Part shown: piece by piece, positions 34,363 to 46,319 of the stretch | Layout of the letters: every line of letters begins with the position of its first letter | Position numbering within the stretch: position 1 is the stretch's first letter | Origin: Metallyticus violacea | Taxonomy: Eukaryota; Arthropoda; Insecta; Mantodea; Metallyticidae | DNA: 64,000 bases | Assembly (NCBI GenBank): GCA_030762175.1 | Contig: CM060834.1 | Coordinates: 26,584,001 to 26,648,000, forward strand | Reading direction: 5' to 3' | Notes under the pieces: model-generated | The model's database searches: none | Seen by the model: only the letters and a program-made list of their open reading frames with translations | What the model was told of the DNA's origin: nothing | Translations under genes and position numbers: made by a program

Positions 34363-34969
34363 GTAGGAAAGTTTTCCAGACTATAATAAATGTGTCTTAA
34401 TAGTGCAGCATAGAGGAAGTAAAAATAAAATATAAACATATGGCCTATTTTCTTTAATTTTCGACGTTCACTGACTTTTGTATTATAACACAATGCTTGC
34501 CTTCAGAAGCAGTGATAAAAACGATTACTTTATCCATCTGACTGCCTTATCAGCGTTATCCTAGTTCACATCGGCGGCCAGTGACAGCATACAATCGGTG
34601 TGCCCAACTTTATTACTGCTATTGATGAATATATGAGGTGTTCATTGCACATGTGGTTTAACTCCATCTGGGGCAGTTTACAGACGAAGGCAAGTTCTTG
34701 AAAATTAAAAAAAATAAATCAGTACACTTTATAGCAATATATATACTAATATGAATATAAATCTATTCAAATCTGCTAGAATAATACCTTTTATTGTAGA
34801 TAATGGCATAAAATACAGGAATTATAGCAAAATAAGGAATTGCTTAGTTAGTGCACCGAACAACTAAATTCAGTTAGCCCGTCTATAATACTTCATACGT
34901 CGTCAAATTTGTAATACATTAACAAAACATACGTTCATCATTTTCCTCGTCAGAAATCTGTTCTTTTGA

Positions 34970-35330
34970 CCTATTGACAGATGAGGTAGAAGAAATGTTG
35001 GTAGCTTTTTAAGTATGAATTAAACAAAGGAGGAATATGCGCAAGAAATATAGTATATCTTTTTTCTTGTATGCTTTCACAAAACCTTGGTCTTGTAGTT
35101 TCACTAATGACACATTTTGTAGAAGCTGCCTCTTTGACGTTCACAGATATCAATTTATGGAGTTCATCATTTTGGGTGAAACTCCCTTTTTCCCAAATTG
35201 CAACTATTTCTCATCAATAGCCCTTTTTCTAACCACTACATTATTTAGTAGCACTTTTGTAGGAAAAAATTCTTTTCCCTTCATTACTTGCACAACAAAA
35301 GGATTCGTCTTTCTACTTGTTCGTAACTAA
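34970..35330 (-). pseudogene. Unidentified frame-shifted coding relic
   Basis: Two minus-strand frames look protein-like and join where one ends and the other begins. The upstream frame (about 35330-35170) gives TSRKTNPFVVQVMKGKEFFP, then VLLNNVVVRKRAIDEK, a stop, and LQFGKKGVSPKMMNSIN. The downstream frame (35160-34971) gives ISVNVKEAASTKCVISETTR, then FCESIQEKRYTIFLAHIPPL and a hydrophobic end. A later piece near 34930 reads SKEQISDEENDE. I do not recognise the family. One shift and one stop would explain the break. A degraded transposon or retroelement protein is likelier than a host gene. Confidence 0.35.
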
Positions 35331-35339
35331 CAATAAGCA

Positions 35340-36102
35340 CCCAAGTATCAACAGAGAAAGTGTATTGCTTCTTAGCTAATTTAATTTAACCGGAGTCTGC
35401 AGTAATTTTAATATGGAATCACAAACGTTGCAATTCCTGTTCTTTCCAGTACACGAATCAGAAAATGCAGTTACTGTTTTACATTTTTGTGCATTTTCTT
35501 TTAACTGTTTCACAATGCAACACCCTGGGAGCCTCAGCCTCCCTCTGTTTCATTCCACATGTACATGGGTATCAGCACCAATTGTTGGTTAGTTATTGCT
35601 TTGAACAAAATAAGAGAGTATCCAAAGCATAAAGTGCTGCCATCTAAGTGAAATATTGTAAAGCATGAGTTACGTACTTCAACTCTGAAGCTATATTTCC
35701 CCGCGTCTCCATTAAAAAAAATAAGTGGAGTTATGCCACTTTTGCTCTGGACCCCTCATAAACCCCAAGCTTCAGGAATCGTATATATAAAAAGAGATAA
35801 AGTGTAAAAACTATCATATAAACATACAAACTTTTCCCTGGTTTTCATGGCAGCCAACTTATCGATGACTCTTTGATTAAAGTCTCGAACCTGCAGGATG
35901 ATCGATTTTACAGAAAGCTTACCGATACTTACTGTTATTTTGAAATAAGTTTTACTTCAATTAATATTTGCATTGATTACTTGGGGATTAAAAGAAACTT
36001 GAATTCTTACAGTACCTACATATTATGGTATTCACATGTAGATTTAAATTGCAGGCACACACACACTTTCAACTTAAGCAATACACTACGTTTCTCCTTC
36101 AC
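35340..36102. other. Unassigned sequence
   Basis: Nothing recognised on either strand. Confidence 0.4.
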
Positions 36103-36113
36103 TTGAAGAACGT

Positions 36114-36345
36114 TGTTGATTTGGTTTATTTAAGGACGCTCTTTAATATCTCAGCGTTCCATTCAATTCAGGGCATGAAATAGCCGACAAATTTTGCTCA
36201 GAGGCCTCTTCTTTCAGGCTTGAGGTTATTTTTCGTGCCGCAAATGTACGACACGTGACCCACAGCTTTACTTCTCTTCCGAAGGAAGCCATGCTTAGGA
36301 TTTTTACGTCTGAAAAAATTAATCGATCATGGCCGCGATCTTGAT
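36114..36345 (-). mobile_element. SINE-1, 5-prime truncated
   Basis: The 3-prime signature TTTAAGGACGCTCTTTAA begins at 36127 and the body is recognisable to the GATTTTTACG segment near 36299. The tRNA-like head is mostly missing. A near-perfect duplication, TTGAAGAACGT at 36103-36113 and TTGAAGAGCGT at 36346-36356, flanks it. A GTCATC segment present in other copies near the 3-prime end is deleted here. Confidence 0.88.
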
Positions 36346-36360
36346 TTGAAGAGCGTAATA

Positions 36361-37499
36361 CAATGTATATAATTTAGTTCCGTTGCCGATAAAAACCATT
36401 TAACCTAAGATATACGTGATGCAATGGTATCGGCTTAATGAAATCGAAAATGAAATTTTGAGGATTTTTATAGAAAATATAACAATCGAACAGCGCACCA
36501 AATGCCAGTGAGAAGTGGAAACACACTGCCACCTCATGCTCAACCCCCCCCCCCCACGTGAATGTCTTCGAGTAGCGTCAGAAGTACCACGACTTAGCAT
36601 GTACCAGAGCTTGTGAAAGTATTGGAAAAACTCTGTGGGGAGAGGTAATTTAGTATATAGGTGAACAATTAAAAAATCCATGATTTGTGCATGTTCAACC
36701 TGTATGATAAACAAATTAGTTAGCTTATCATACTTTTAACTCTTCTAGATGTCTGCTGACCTAGACTATCGCTGCGGTATTGTAGAGTATTAGTGTTTCC
36801 CAGGTTCGAACTCCGATTGTTTCACTTTTCTGACAGGTTTTTGTTTTTCGACGGTTTTCGCTCAGGTCTGAAGGCCAATACCTAGGAAACTGAAGCCACA
36901 AAGTCCCCTAAGCTCATTCGGCTCAATTATCATCTAATCCTCGGCAGCTATCCTTGGGATAACGTAACCAAGCCTTTCAGATACCCCAACACATGAATAC
37001 GGTCGTATTCGTAAGTTTTCCCTCCTTCAAAGAATTTGATTAGCACATGTTTTAGATTTTATGTGGGAAGTTCATCCTGCAAGAAATAGGTTATCAGTAA
37101 GTATCAAGCTTCTTAAAATCAAGTTAGGTTTATTCGAACTCTTTAACTCAACACAACACAAATACATAGTCCTGAGGTAAACAAGAATGGTGCGTGACAG
37201 TCTTAAGGGAAGAGATTGGTGGCCTAATATACCACTTCATATAGTACAAACATAACTTCATTCTGGTTTTAGTGCTTAGAAATTCTGAAATATAATTATT
37301 TATCAGCATTGTATTTAGCATCCTCGGTCAGTTTTTTACACCTGTGGCATACAATTTGTAATTGATGTGATAGTGTTTTGTACATCCTTTCATTCAGCTA
37401 TGCTCTTATAGAGTTTACCTTCCTTTTACTTTATTGTGCCGCAATATATTTAGGAAAAGAGAATAGAACAAATGCTGCATAGTGACTGGGCGATGGAGG
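36361..37499. other. Mostly unassigned; C12 run at 36544-36555
   Basis: Apart from the possible SINE relic at 36745-36960 and a run of 12 C, nothing is recognised. Confidence 0.4.
36745..36960 (+). mobile_element. Possible tRNA-derived SINE relic
   Basis: A B-box-like string, CCAGGTTCGAACTCCGATTG at 36800, is followed by TTTTTCGACGGTTTTCGCTC, which resembles the TTTCGTGGTTTTC segment of SINE-3 here. The rest is too diverged to align by eye. Confidence 0.3.
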
Positions 37500-38973
37500 G
37501 TCAAATATCTCTATCTTGATTGTGGTATTATCTGGATTCCGTACAGTCTGGCCACAGCAAACTGCGTCCAGTCATGTGTAATCTCCTCTGCGCTGTGTTG
37601 CCAGATATGATTGTTATTAACGAAAGTGCGCAGAATAAACTAGGTTACATTATTTTAGTCCTAGTTTTGTTATTGACATATGTCTTTTCCCCAAGATTTG
37701 GGCATGGTACCTTTCACAGTGTTTTTAATTCACACATTTGCTGGCGGAATCTCTTGTTCAGGCAGAACTTGTGGTGCATTGCATATCGAGTTACTACGTG
37801 TAGGAACTCGTGGTTGCCTGTTTCCACTCATCCCTCATTGCAGATATTGTTATTTTTTCTAGGAGTATTTGGCGTGTGCCCTTGTAGGCCTTAGTGTTTG
37901 GTAGGAGTGTCGGTAAGAGGTAAATCAGTCTTGACGACGCTGTCTTCCCGATACCCATTTAGCGGGCTTTAACTTTCTCTAGTGTTATGAAGTCATTGAT
38001 TTTTAGCTGTCCCAGATTATGTGAATCCCGTAAGTTGCTATTGGTGCTATGAATAGTACCGTTGCTGTTTTTACTGGGGAGTTTTTGGGACTGTTGGAGG
38101 TTTTATGTTGCTTTTTTGCCGCTGTTGCTCTATCTTTCACATGAGTTTCGAAGGATGTCAGTGTTGCTTGGAGAGTAACTCCAAGATATTTGAATTTTAC
38201 CTCTAGTAGTTTAATTTGAAAGGCCAGTGTGTCCTTTGTGTGAGTTTACCACCTTTTCTGAAAAATCATTTGTTTAGTTTTACGTGATTTATGTGTAGGT
38301 CGTTTTCTAGGGGCAATGAGGTCAGTCTGTTCAGCACAATTTGTAGCTCTTCTCTGCTTTCTGAATCTTTATTGATTTGATTTATTTATGCACCCTCTTT
38401 AATAGCTCAGGTCATCAGCGTCCCATTCAATTCAGGACCTGAAACGGCCGATGAATTTTGCTCAGAGGCCTCTTCTTTCAGGCTTGAGGTTCTTTTACGC
38501 CCGAAAAAATCCATCGATCCTGGCCGGGTTTGAACCCGCAATCTTGGACTTTTTGAACCTATTGCCATGTCATAAAGTATGAGTGTTGCTGAGTTGTCCA
38601 TAATGATCTTTGTGATGTCTGCCGTCATGATGTTGAACAGGGTCGGGCTGATCGGATCTCCATGTAGTACTTGGTTTCTTTGGATTATAGTGTTGGATAG
38701 GGTAATGTCATCAGATATCTGGATGTGATTATATCTGAGGATATTTGACAGTACTTTTTATTTCGTGGTTGTCACCAATTAACCAGTTGAGTTTTCGGAT
38801 GAGAGTTGCTGTACTGATAGTGTCGAAAGCTTTGCTGTAGTCTATGAAAATTACAAAATAATTTTTCCCTGGGTGTCTTAGTGCGTCTTGGGCCTCCTGT
38901 ATTAAGCTGTTCACAGCATGTAGGGTGCTTCTACCCCTATGGTTATTTGGGTGTTTTAGTCTTCTAATTAAAC
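37500..38973 (-). pseudogene. Non-LTR retrotransposon (LINE) reverse transcriptase, 5-prime truncated and broken
   Basis: On the minus strand the reverse transcriptase starts abruptly near 38960 with RGRSTLHAVNSLIQEAQDAL. It reaches the first catalytic motif FVIFIDYSKAFDTI near 38860, then in a new frame QVLHGDPISPTLFNIM near 38660. At the catalytic box the usual YADDMAIGS is reduced to LYDMAIGSK: two codons, including one of the two essential aspartates, are gone. After an inserted SINE the reading continues as KDSESREELQIVLNRLTSLP, then LLEVKFKYLGVTLQATLTSF (the thumb-like region), and LFIAPIATYGIHIIW near 37995. A weak C-terminal tail runs to about 37510. Stops and shifts are frequent. The clade is not determined. 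Such an element would supply the machinery that mobilises SINEs, but this copy cannot. Confidence 0.85.
38374..38548 (-). mobile_element. SINE-1 inserted in the LINE reverse transcriptase
   Basis: The 3-prime half of SINE-1 (TTTATTTATGCACCCTCTTT onward) joins directly to the head region (ACGCCCGAAAAAATCCATCG, then GGGTTTGAACCCGCAATC). About 78 bases of the middle are missing, with the junction inside a short T run. The first ~35 bases of the head are also absent. LINE coding sequence resumes on both sides. No perfect target duplication is visible. Confidence 0.88.
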
Positions 38974-40204
38974 CGATGATAGTTGCAAGGACACAAGTAG
39001 GAGCAGTGAGAGATATGACACCCGGTACAGACAAACTCCATTTTCAGGGCCTTTTAAAATTTAGTACCACTGTGCACTAAACGCATTGGAGGTTAATGGC
39101 ATTTGAAAATCAGCCAATAACTGCTTCTGAAACATACTTCCGCCCTCATATGGCATTACGTTTTGCGTCTGATTCAGTCAGGCTTCTCGGTAAAAGACCT
39201 CCAGGTCCTGGTAAAGATAGAAGAGGTCACGTTCAGTCTTTAGTCGCGCATATCTCAAGTGTTTCTAACATTGTGACTTATTTATTGCGATTTACTGAAC
39301 TAGAGCAAGCTGTACTAAGATGAAATTCATCTTACACATTCCAAGATAAAAGTAAGTCTGTATATGAAAAGAAAGCTAAAAGCAACTTGTGTAATTTTAA
39401 CATGCACAGATTCTATCATGAGCTTTAATTTGAAAAAGATACAGCCTCATAAAAGCCTCTAATTTTTTTGAGCACTGTATTTTTTCCCCCAAATAAGGGG
39501 AATGAAATTCTACTGGAGTTTGTAGCAATACAACAAATGCAGGGATGTGGAAACACAACCGTCTAATGTACGGTGTGCCCCATCTCCCTCTGGGACCCAA
39601 CCTTTCCGTCTACTCAACGTCTTCCGTGAAGACAGGAGGGGAAGATGAACAGCCTCCCTAGCCGCCCTAAAATCTAAAGCGTATCACCCCCCTCCTTGCA
39701 CATTTGTCTGCGTCAGTAGCTCTGTTCCCGTTCCGCACAAGTGGAGGTGGGCACTAGTGCTTAGGTCGATGAATATCTGGAACATGTTGACCTGTGCTCT
39801 GCGAATACACAGTTTCCTCCTCTTAATATTAAATCCGAGTTATTTCTGATCAATGTTCTTTCAGTAGATTCTCTGACATATTTGTTTGCTCTTTTTTTCA
39901 AATTAATTTAACTCTCTAGCGTTCTATGCCTTAGTATTTGTTTTCTATGTGAATGGTTCCAAGCATTGAGGGTCAAAGCAGATGTTGTGCCAGGACGACT
40001 GATTCAAGGTATTTTTTGGTTTTAATCGTACTAATTTTTAAATTATTAACGGTTCAGTTGGAGGAAAACATGTTTGCAGAGACATTTTTGTTTTATTGTT
40101 TTTCAATGCTGTTCTGACTTTTTATCTGCAAAAGAGATGCCACTGTGGAAATACAGATAAGCTACACCAATTTTATACAGAACTTATAACTATTGCTTTC
40201 CTCT
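38974..40204. other. Unassigned sequence
   Basis: A 75-codon plus-strand frame at 39096-39323 (with LGKRPPGPGKDRRGH) is GC-richer than its flanks but has no known domain and no clear splice context. A GC-rich patch spans 39540-39760. Neither can be assigned. Confidence 0.35.
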
Positions 40205-40213
40205 GGAATAAAG

Positions 40214-40410
40214 GCTCGCAGTTTCAAACCTGGTCAAGGTGGATGGCTTTTTAAGGACGTAAAATTTTCGAGCACAAGTTTTCCGAGAGGGGCTTTAAGC
40301 CATGGGTAGATAACGACACGTTAAAGAATGTCATATCTAAAAACAGAAGGCCCTGGACAAAATTATACACAGGTTCACGTCCAAGTAATGCCTTAGTTCA
40401 CAGCAGAATG
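40214..40410 (+). mobile_element. Diverged SINE-1 relative
   Basis: The order of landmarks matches SINE-1: CAGTTTCAAACCTGGTCAAG (B box), GGATGGCTTTTTAAGGACGT, AAAATTTTC, a CTTTAAGCCATGGGTA segment, GACACGTTAAAGAA, AGAAGGCCCTGGACAAAATT and GGTTCACGTCC. Sequence identity is clearly lower than between the other copies, so it is a distinct, older subfamily. Confidence 0.7.
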
Positions 40411-40796
40411 GCGATGGAGGTAATGGGCTTACCATTTGTCACTCTACTCTTTGTAGGAAATTAAGCGTAACTAAATTCTCATTGGTTATTAAAATATCCC
40501 ACATGTGAGGCGCCCATGTTCCAGTACCAAATCAATTAACTACTGTAATCAAGGTTACTGCATTTGTATGTATTGGCACTTGCCTCTTTACAACGTGCTG
40601 GGAAGAATATCAATTCGCCGTTCGTTGTAAATTTGGATAATTAATCAAGTGTTTGTACAGGAATGTTTTAAATGGATTTTGCTTAGGCATTTTCATTAAC
40701 AAACTCCCTGCTCTAACACATGCCGCAAATTAACGCGAAATTAGAATTTAAAAAATACTCTTGTTTCAAAGCATAATATTTAATTGCTGTACATAT

Positions 40797-40985
40797 TATT
40801 AATGGAATGCTTGAGATTGACATTCAGAAGATCCGGGTTCATATACCTCCAGCGGTTATCCTGACTTTGGGGTTTTTCGTGGTTTGCCCTGGTTGCTTAA
40901 GCAGAATCAAGATGGATTTTCCTTTCAACAAATTTTCAGCTCATTTCATTTTATTTATTCTCTTGCAAGGTCAAAAGTACCAGAC
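40797..40985 (+). mobile_element. SINE-3 (tRNA-derived)
   Basis: A tRNA-like B box (CCGGGTTCATATACCTCCAG near 40832) is followed by GGTTATCCTGACTTTGGGG, TTTTTCGTGGTTTGCCCTGG and TTCCTTTCAACAAATTTTCA. The ATCCTGAC...TTTCGTGGTTT pattern is shared with the copy at 51.5 kb and resembles a SINE type common in orthopteroid insects. Confidence 0.55.
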
Positions 40986-42472
40986 GAGTTGGGCTGGTAT
41001 TGGGATGGCTTGCGCTTTTGTTTTGCACCGGGTTCTATTGTGGAGGTAGCCCTTCTGAGTGATCGGTATGTTCTATGTGAAAACTCTGCTAGGAACCCCG
41101 TGCATATCCATGTTTTACTGGCACTCACGAAGGTGTCCCCATTGAGCACAACGGCCAGCCCTGAGCAAGGTGAATACGGAAAAAAATTCTATGTCTCTAC
41201 CAATCGAATCCAAAGGCATCTTATTGGAATGAATTTATAGTTTAAAATTACATGAGGTAGTGTTGTATGTTGCCATATAAAAGTTGGTTAGCTTGGTGAT
41301 TTTAGCGAACGTTGACCATACTGTTCCGTCTAGTAAGTAATGCTTATATTATAGCACCTGAAAAAATAAATTTTATGAATTGTAATTTTAAAATTTTAAA
41401 CAATAAATAGACATTGTAAACAAAAAGGCAGTAAATGTTAAAATATGCATATATAGACAAATAAATTCCCTCTATTTAGCAAATTTTGTCCTGAAATGCA
41501 CTAAGCTTCAGTTTCCGTATTTTATAATAAAAAATAAAATGTGTACATTTTGCAAAGTCTTCGCTTACTCCTAATTAAGGCTATTTATTATATGCACAAA
41601 AATGTCTTGATATATGCACAAACGTACACCATTAAATTTTGTATAGAACAATTTAATCAACTAGTTAATAAATAATTCGTCCTTATATCATTCATATTAT
41701 ATTTGTACAAAACAAAACAAAAGTATATTTATATGTTAGCATTTTTCCTGTTTAAAAATACAACTAACAATTTCTCAAGAAAATAATTTTAAATACTAAC
41801 ACACAAATGTGATTTGTTAGACCCAGGTGTAAGCTATCCAAATGTTGCACAAGGGTCCGCTGGTGAAGCTGTCAAGGTAAAAATTATGCCTACATCAAAA
41901 ACATATTTCAGTGGCATCACATTTTATTCGCTTCACTTTTGAAAGCAGCATGCCTAATTTTATCTTAACAGCTTCATCTGCTTTCCCTTGTGCTTGGAAA
42001 CTGTATGCTGGTGCTGCAAATTTTACAACCTTACTAATTCACACGACAGCGATTCTTTAGTTTCTAGATTCTTAATGAATTTGCATTTTCCCATAATTCA
42101 TTTTAGCATGGGGCTTAATTTTTCCCATAACTTGCGAATGTGAAATTAAAAGTATGAAAAATACAACTTCACCTGTACATGACTTGGAAGACATGTTGAG
42201 TTCAAACGTAGAGATAGACCCGACAAAATGAAAAGAATGGATGTATGCTATTGTTCGTTGTGAAGACCTTGCCGCTTGTGAATGAAACATATTGCTTGAG
42301 AAAATTGTAGTAGAAGCGTTAATTGCTGTGTGAGAAATACTATGTTGTTAGAACTATAATGCTGTGTGACATGGGTACTTTGGAATTGTAATATGCTGTT
42401 AACATAGTAGGCATAGCTTATGGGGTTAGAATTGAAAAGAGACGCTAGGCGCATGCCTGAAAAAATGACGAG
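40986..42472. other. Unassigned; GC-richer patch directly after the SINE-3
   Basis: About 220 bases (40990-41210) are GC-richer and open on both strands but show no recognised domain. The remainder is very AT-rich with no features. Confidence 0.35.
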
Positions 42473-42540
42473 TTAGCTTTAAAGAGCTTAGCTTAACTGT
42501 TAAACAAACTAAGCTCTTTTAAGCTAAGCTTTAAAAGTTA
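42473..42540. repeat. Nested inverted repeat / hairpin
   Basis: Left arm AAAGAGCTTAGCTT (42481-42494) can pair either with TAAGCTCTTT (42510-42519) or with AAGCTAAGCT (42521-42530). It can form two alternative stem-loops of about 10 bp with short loops. Confidence 0.75.
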
Positions 42541-44139
42541 AGTTCTTCGACTTCCTCTTTTCTTTCTGAGACGTGAAGCCGAACAAACGAGCCAGATCTC
42601 CCGCAGGGCCATCTATGGATTAGAGGCATATTAGTAAATATGTAAATCAGGTATCAACAAATTATTTTTTAACATGAAAGGAACATTATTTGATTTATAA
42701 CAATTATTAGTTAAAATTACTTTCTTTATTACTTAATTTTTAGAACAAGGGTGTGACAAATTAAAAATTTATTAAACTCTGAGTACACCCCCTAATATCT
42801 TGTTAATTAACTATTAGTTAGTTTAGACAATATGTGAGTGCTCTTAAATTGAATATATCTTGTTTAAAGCGGTAATAGTTTTTTTTCAAACATACATTAA
42901 ATATGTAAATATAGCGATTATGTAACGTAGTCTTGAAAATATGCTCAGTAGCCTTATTGTAAGTAGAAACACCCAAATACGCAAAAATATGCGTTATCAC
43001 GAAGTTGGAAACGGTGTTAACGTGGCTTTCAAAGATCAGCTAAAAATACACATTTGTATGTGAATCTTACCAAATTTGCTCATCATTAATAAACTATATC
43101 TCGATGGAACATACAAGTTTTAACCTCGTTTTATTAAAAAGAAACCAGTCGTTTGTCGACATAACATTTGAGTATATGAAATAAAACGTGGTGAAACAGA
43201 CGCCGACGGCCAGAGTGACAACTTTCAGGTCACGTTGCTATAGTTTTTGAATAGCATATTTCTAGCTTTTCCGTCTCTTTTTAACTATGAACAAAACACT
43301 CGAATAGAAACACTTTGCTGCTTTCCGCTCATATACATTTTGTGTTTAAATCTGCAGGAAAGTTTGTTTTATGTGTTTTTTATTTTTTGCAGCAACAAAT
43401 TTACGACACTACTTAGAACAAGGTCTGGTAGGAACGTATTGGTCATTAATTACGTACGCTTCGGGGTAAAAATTGTGAGCAAATGCTATATCGCACTGCT
43501 AATGCAAAACAAGACAGTGCACTTCCTTGAATTGATCGAACATCCTGTATATACTCCAGCTTTAGACCTGCAGTTAATGCAGAATCTAAACAAATGATGT
43601 TAGTGAAATAGAAGCAGTAATAAGTTCTGAGGAAAATTAGTATTCTATAGTAGTGTTGCTAAATATGGTTAAATAAATAAAAAAAAAATATTTTGAAAGA
43701 TTACTTTCTCTTTATTAGGTATCGAATTTTAAAGTTGCTATTTAGAACTGTGAAAGTAATTGACTGTAGGAAATTATTTGCGCCGTAAAGTAAACATTTT
43801 AGATAAGCGTTTCTAGTACAAGTTTAAAGCAGTCAGATTATAAGCACTTAATATCAGCTTTATTGACTAAGTTGAACAAGATCTTAACCTCTACATAAAA
43901 TTAATTTTCGATACAATAAACGCAATGCTCTGGAACACTGCAGTGTCTTGCCAATAGTAAAACGTATGTATTATTGCCGGAACATGAAGTAATGTAAGGT
44001 TCCGGTGCGCCGGAAAGCAAGTGGCAGCAGGAAGAGTGGGGAATGGAAGGATATAAGGACAGGTAGCGTCCGGACTCCGGAAATCAATAGGCAGTTAGAG
44101 TTCCGGAAACCAAAGTTCGCTTCGGTAGCTGAAATGTTG
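42541..44139. other. Mostly unassigned; possible mariner trace at 43500-43575
   Basis: A plus-strand frame ending at 43597 reads KTVHFLELIEHPVYTPALDL, faintly like the mariner segment around HPPYSPDLAP. There is no supporting context, so I do not annotate it as an element. Confidence 0.3.
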
Positions 44140-44760
44140 CTTAAGGAAGGGAAGGAAATGAAGATACTAGCGAAATGAGAAGCCAATGTCGACAGGAATG
44201 TAACTAGGAGGATGGAAAAGGAAAGAGAGAAATTGTAGATGACAGAAAAGAGAGAAGGACGAAGGGGAAAGAGGAGGTAGGAAAAAATTGAACGAAAGAA
44301 AACATTAAAGAGGGCGGCAAAACGGGAAACACGTGGCCGAAAAAGAAGAGCAAGCACACAAGGAAATAGTGGGCGTATGAGAAAACTGCACAGGAAGGAG
44401 TGAAGCAATAAGCGGATAGAGGAAATTACATTAGACAAAGGGAAAGTTAGAGACAAATGTGACGGAAGAGAAAGAGGAAAAGAAAGTAGCAATAAAAGTA
44501 GATAAGAGGAAACAAAGGGTGTGAAATATAAATGGAAATGACTACTATTGAAGGATAAAAGAGAAACCAAGAAAAAACAAATGAAAAAGAAATAAAGTAA
44601 TAAGCAAAAGAAAATAAAAACTATTAGAGAAAGTTTTCAGCAAAGAAGAGCAGAGATAATAGAAAAGTGTGCGAAAAGTAAGAAAATATAAAATGTTAAT
44701 TGGTCTAATTGAAATTATGGAAGTGAAAAGAGACGGAGCAGAGTAAAGAACTTAAAATAG
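44140..44760 (+). repeat. Long purine-rich tract
   Basis: The plus strand over about 600 bases is dominated by A and G in irregular GA/GAA/GGAA arrangement, with few pyrimidines. The 199-codon minus-strand frame across it (rich in S, L, F, P) is a by-product of this bias, not a gene. Confidence 0.8.
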
Positions 44761-46309
44761 GGAATGCAGAACAAGAAGTCTTATGTTTGAAACATTTTAG
44801 GTATTTTCTCATGGTTCTCTCGCTTCTCTTTCAGACAAAACACGTATATCTTTCGTATATCCTCCTTTCGAACTTGGGGACTGTAATCGCTGAATCCTGG
44901 AGTTGCCTCTACCTAGGACTGGTAGATGGGACTTGTGGCGCCGTAGGGTTCATTCATTCTTATATGCGAAGGCACAGTAAGCTTTTGGATAAGTTGGCAT
45001 GCTTATGCAGTTACCTTCAATAAACCTCGCTCTACTCTCGTTCTATTTATCTTATCCTAAGAGCCAAGATGAGGGGAAACATGAGAAACCAAGGGAGAGA
45101 AACGCAGAGAACAAACGGTACAGTAATTGACATACGCCGCAGGTGAAGAATAAGAAGCGGATGAATAATGTTTTATATACTTTAAGTATAATACATGTAT
45201 AGAAAAAACAAGCGAGTACGTACAGCTCTTTGGTACAAAATGTTCAATCGAGTATCATCGTTGATGTGTTGTGTAATGTTTATTGTGTCTAACTTAAAAA
45301 TTAATGTTTTTCAACATAATCATGTAAAATAATATTTAATCTACCCACATTCTAGAATAGAAATGTCTCTCATAAAAACTAGATTTATTGGTTATAGAAG
45401 AATTCCTGTTAATAGCATCTATCATCACTCTCGATTGGGAAATAAATTAAAATCTAGGAAGCTAGGGCGGTTGAGAGTGGTGTGTATGTCACGTTTAAGA
45501 GAACGAAGCTCTTGTGTTACGCAGCATTATCCTAACAATTTCCCTCTAACGATACTTTAAAGGCAGAAAAATCAAATTAACAATTTAATTTGTCAGTGTA
45601 TCTGTAGATATTGCATTCCAAGGCCTACTATACTAAGAACGCCGATTAATATAATAGTCATTTACACATTGCATAGTACCAAAGTTTCTTGACATTCCAT
45701 TTATTCCATGATTAGCTCAGATGTGCCAGACGGGTTTCAGAAAAGTTGTACAGATGTTTTCCATCTGGAGTGTTTCCTAGAACCGAGCAATGTGAGAGGA
45801 TGTTAAAACGACGAAACCCAAGTTTTATGAGAGACTGAATGGGCACAAAAAACATTTGTTGGTGATTAACTACAGTCTGTTGAGATTCAGAGGATCAAAG
45901 AACCTTCATATGTACAGTCGAGCTTGCGTTCCAAATCTGCAAGCTCGTCTCTTTGACCTTACATCCCGTCATCAAGAGTGAAGCAGAATCATTTCCCAGG
46001 TGACCCTCTAAAGGTGTGACGGCAAGGCGGAACGAGAACAGCGCAGCAAATTGCACTGGCCTGCGATGGGTACTTCAATTACTAAACTGCAAGACCGTAT
46101 TGACTTCTGTTGTACTAATAAAAAATAATAAACGCCACCTAAAGAGAAAGAAAAGAGGAAAAGTAGTTTTACTTTTGTACTACGTTTGATAATTTGTAAA
46201 TTGTTCTTCTTTTTGGGAAAGTGTGGAGTTAAGCGTGAAAGAAAAATAAATAAACAAATAAATAAAATAAACTTCTTTTTTAAACATATTAACAGCAGCC
46301 ATCTAAATT
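44761..46309. other. Unassigned sequence
   Basis: No recognised gene or repeat family. Confidence 0.4.
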
Positions 46310-46319
46310 TTATTTACTA

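Noticed and set aside
43500..43597. Possible mariner trace (IEHPVYTPALD)
   Set aside because: Only about ten residues resemble the mariner box, with no other block in order; too weak to annotate.
43971..44570. 199-codon minus-strand frame, Ser/Leu/Phe/Pro-rich, membrane-like
   Set aside because: Its composition follows directly from the purine bias of the plus strand. No domain, start context or splice sites support it.
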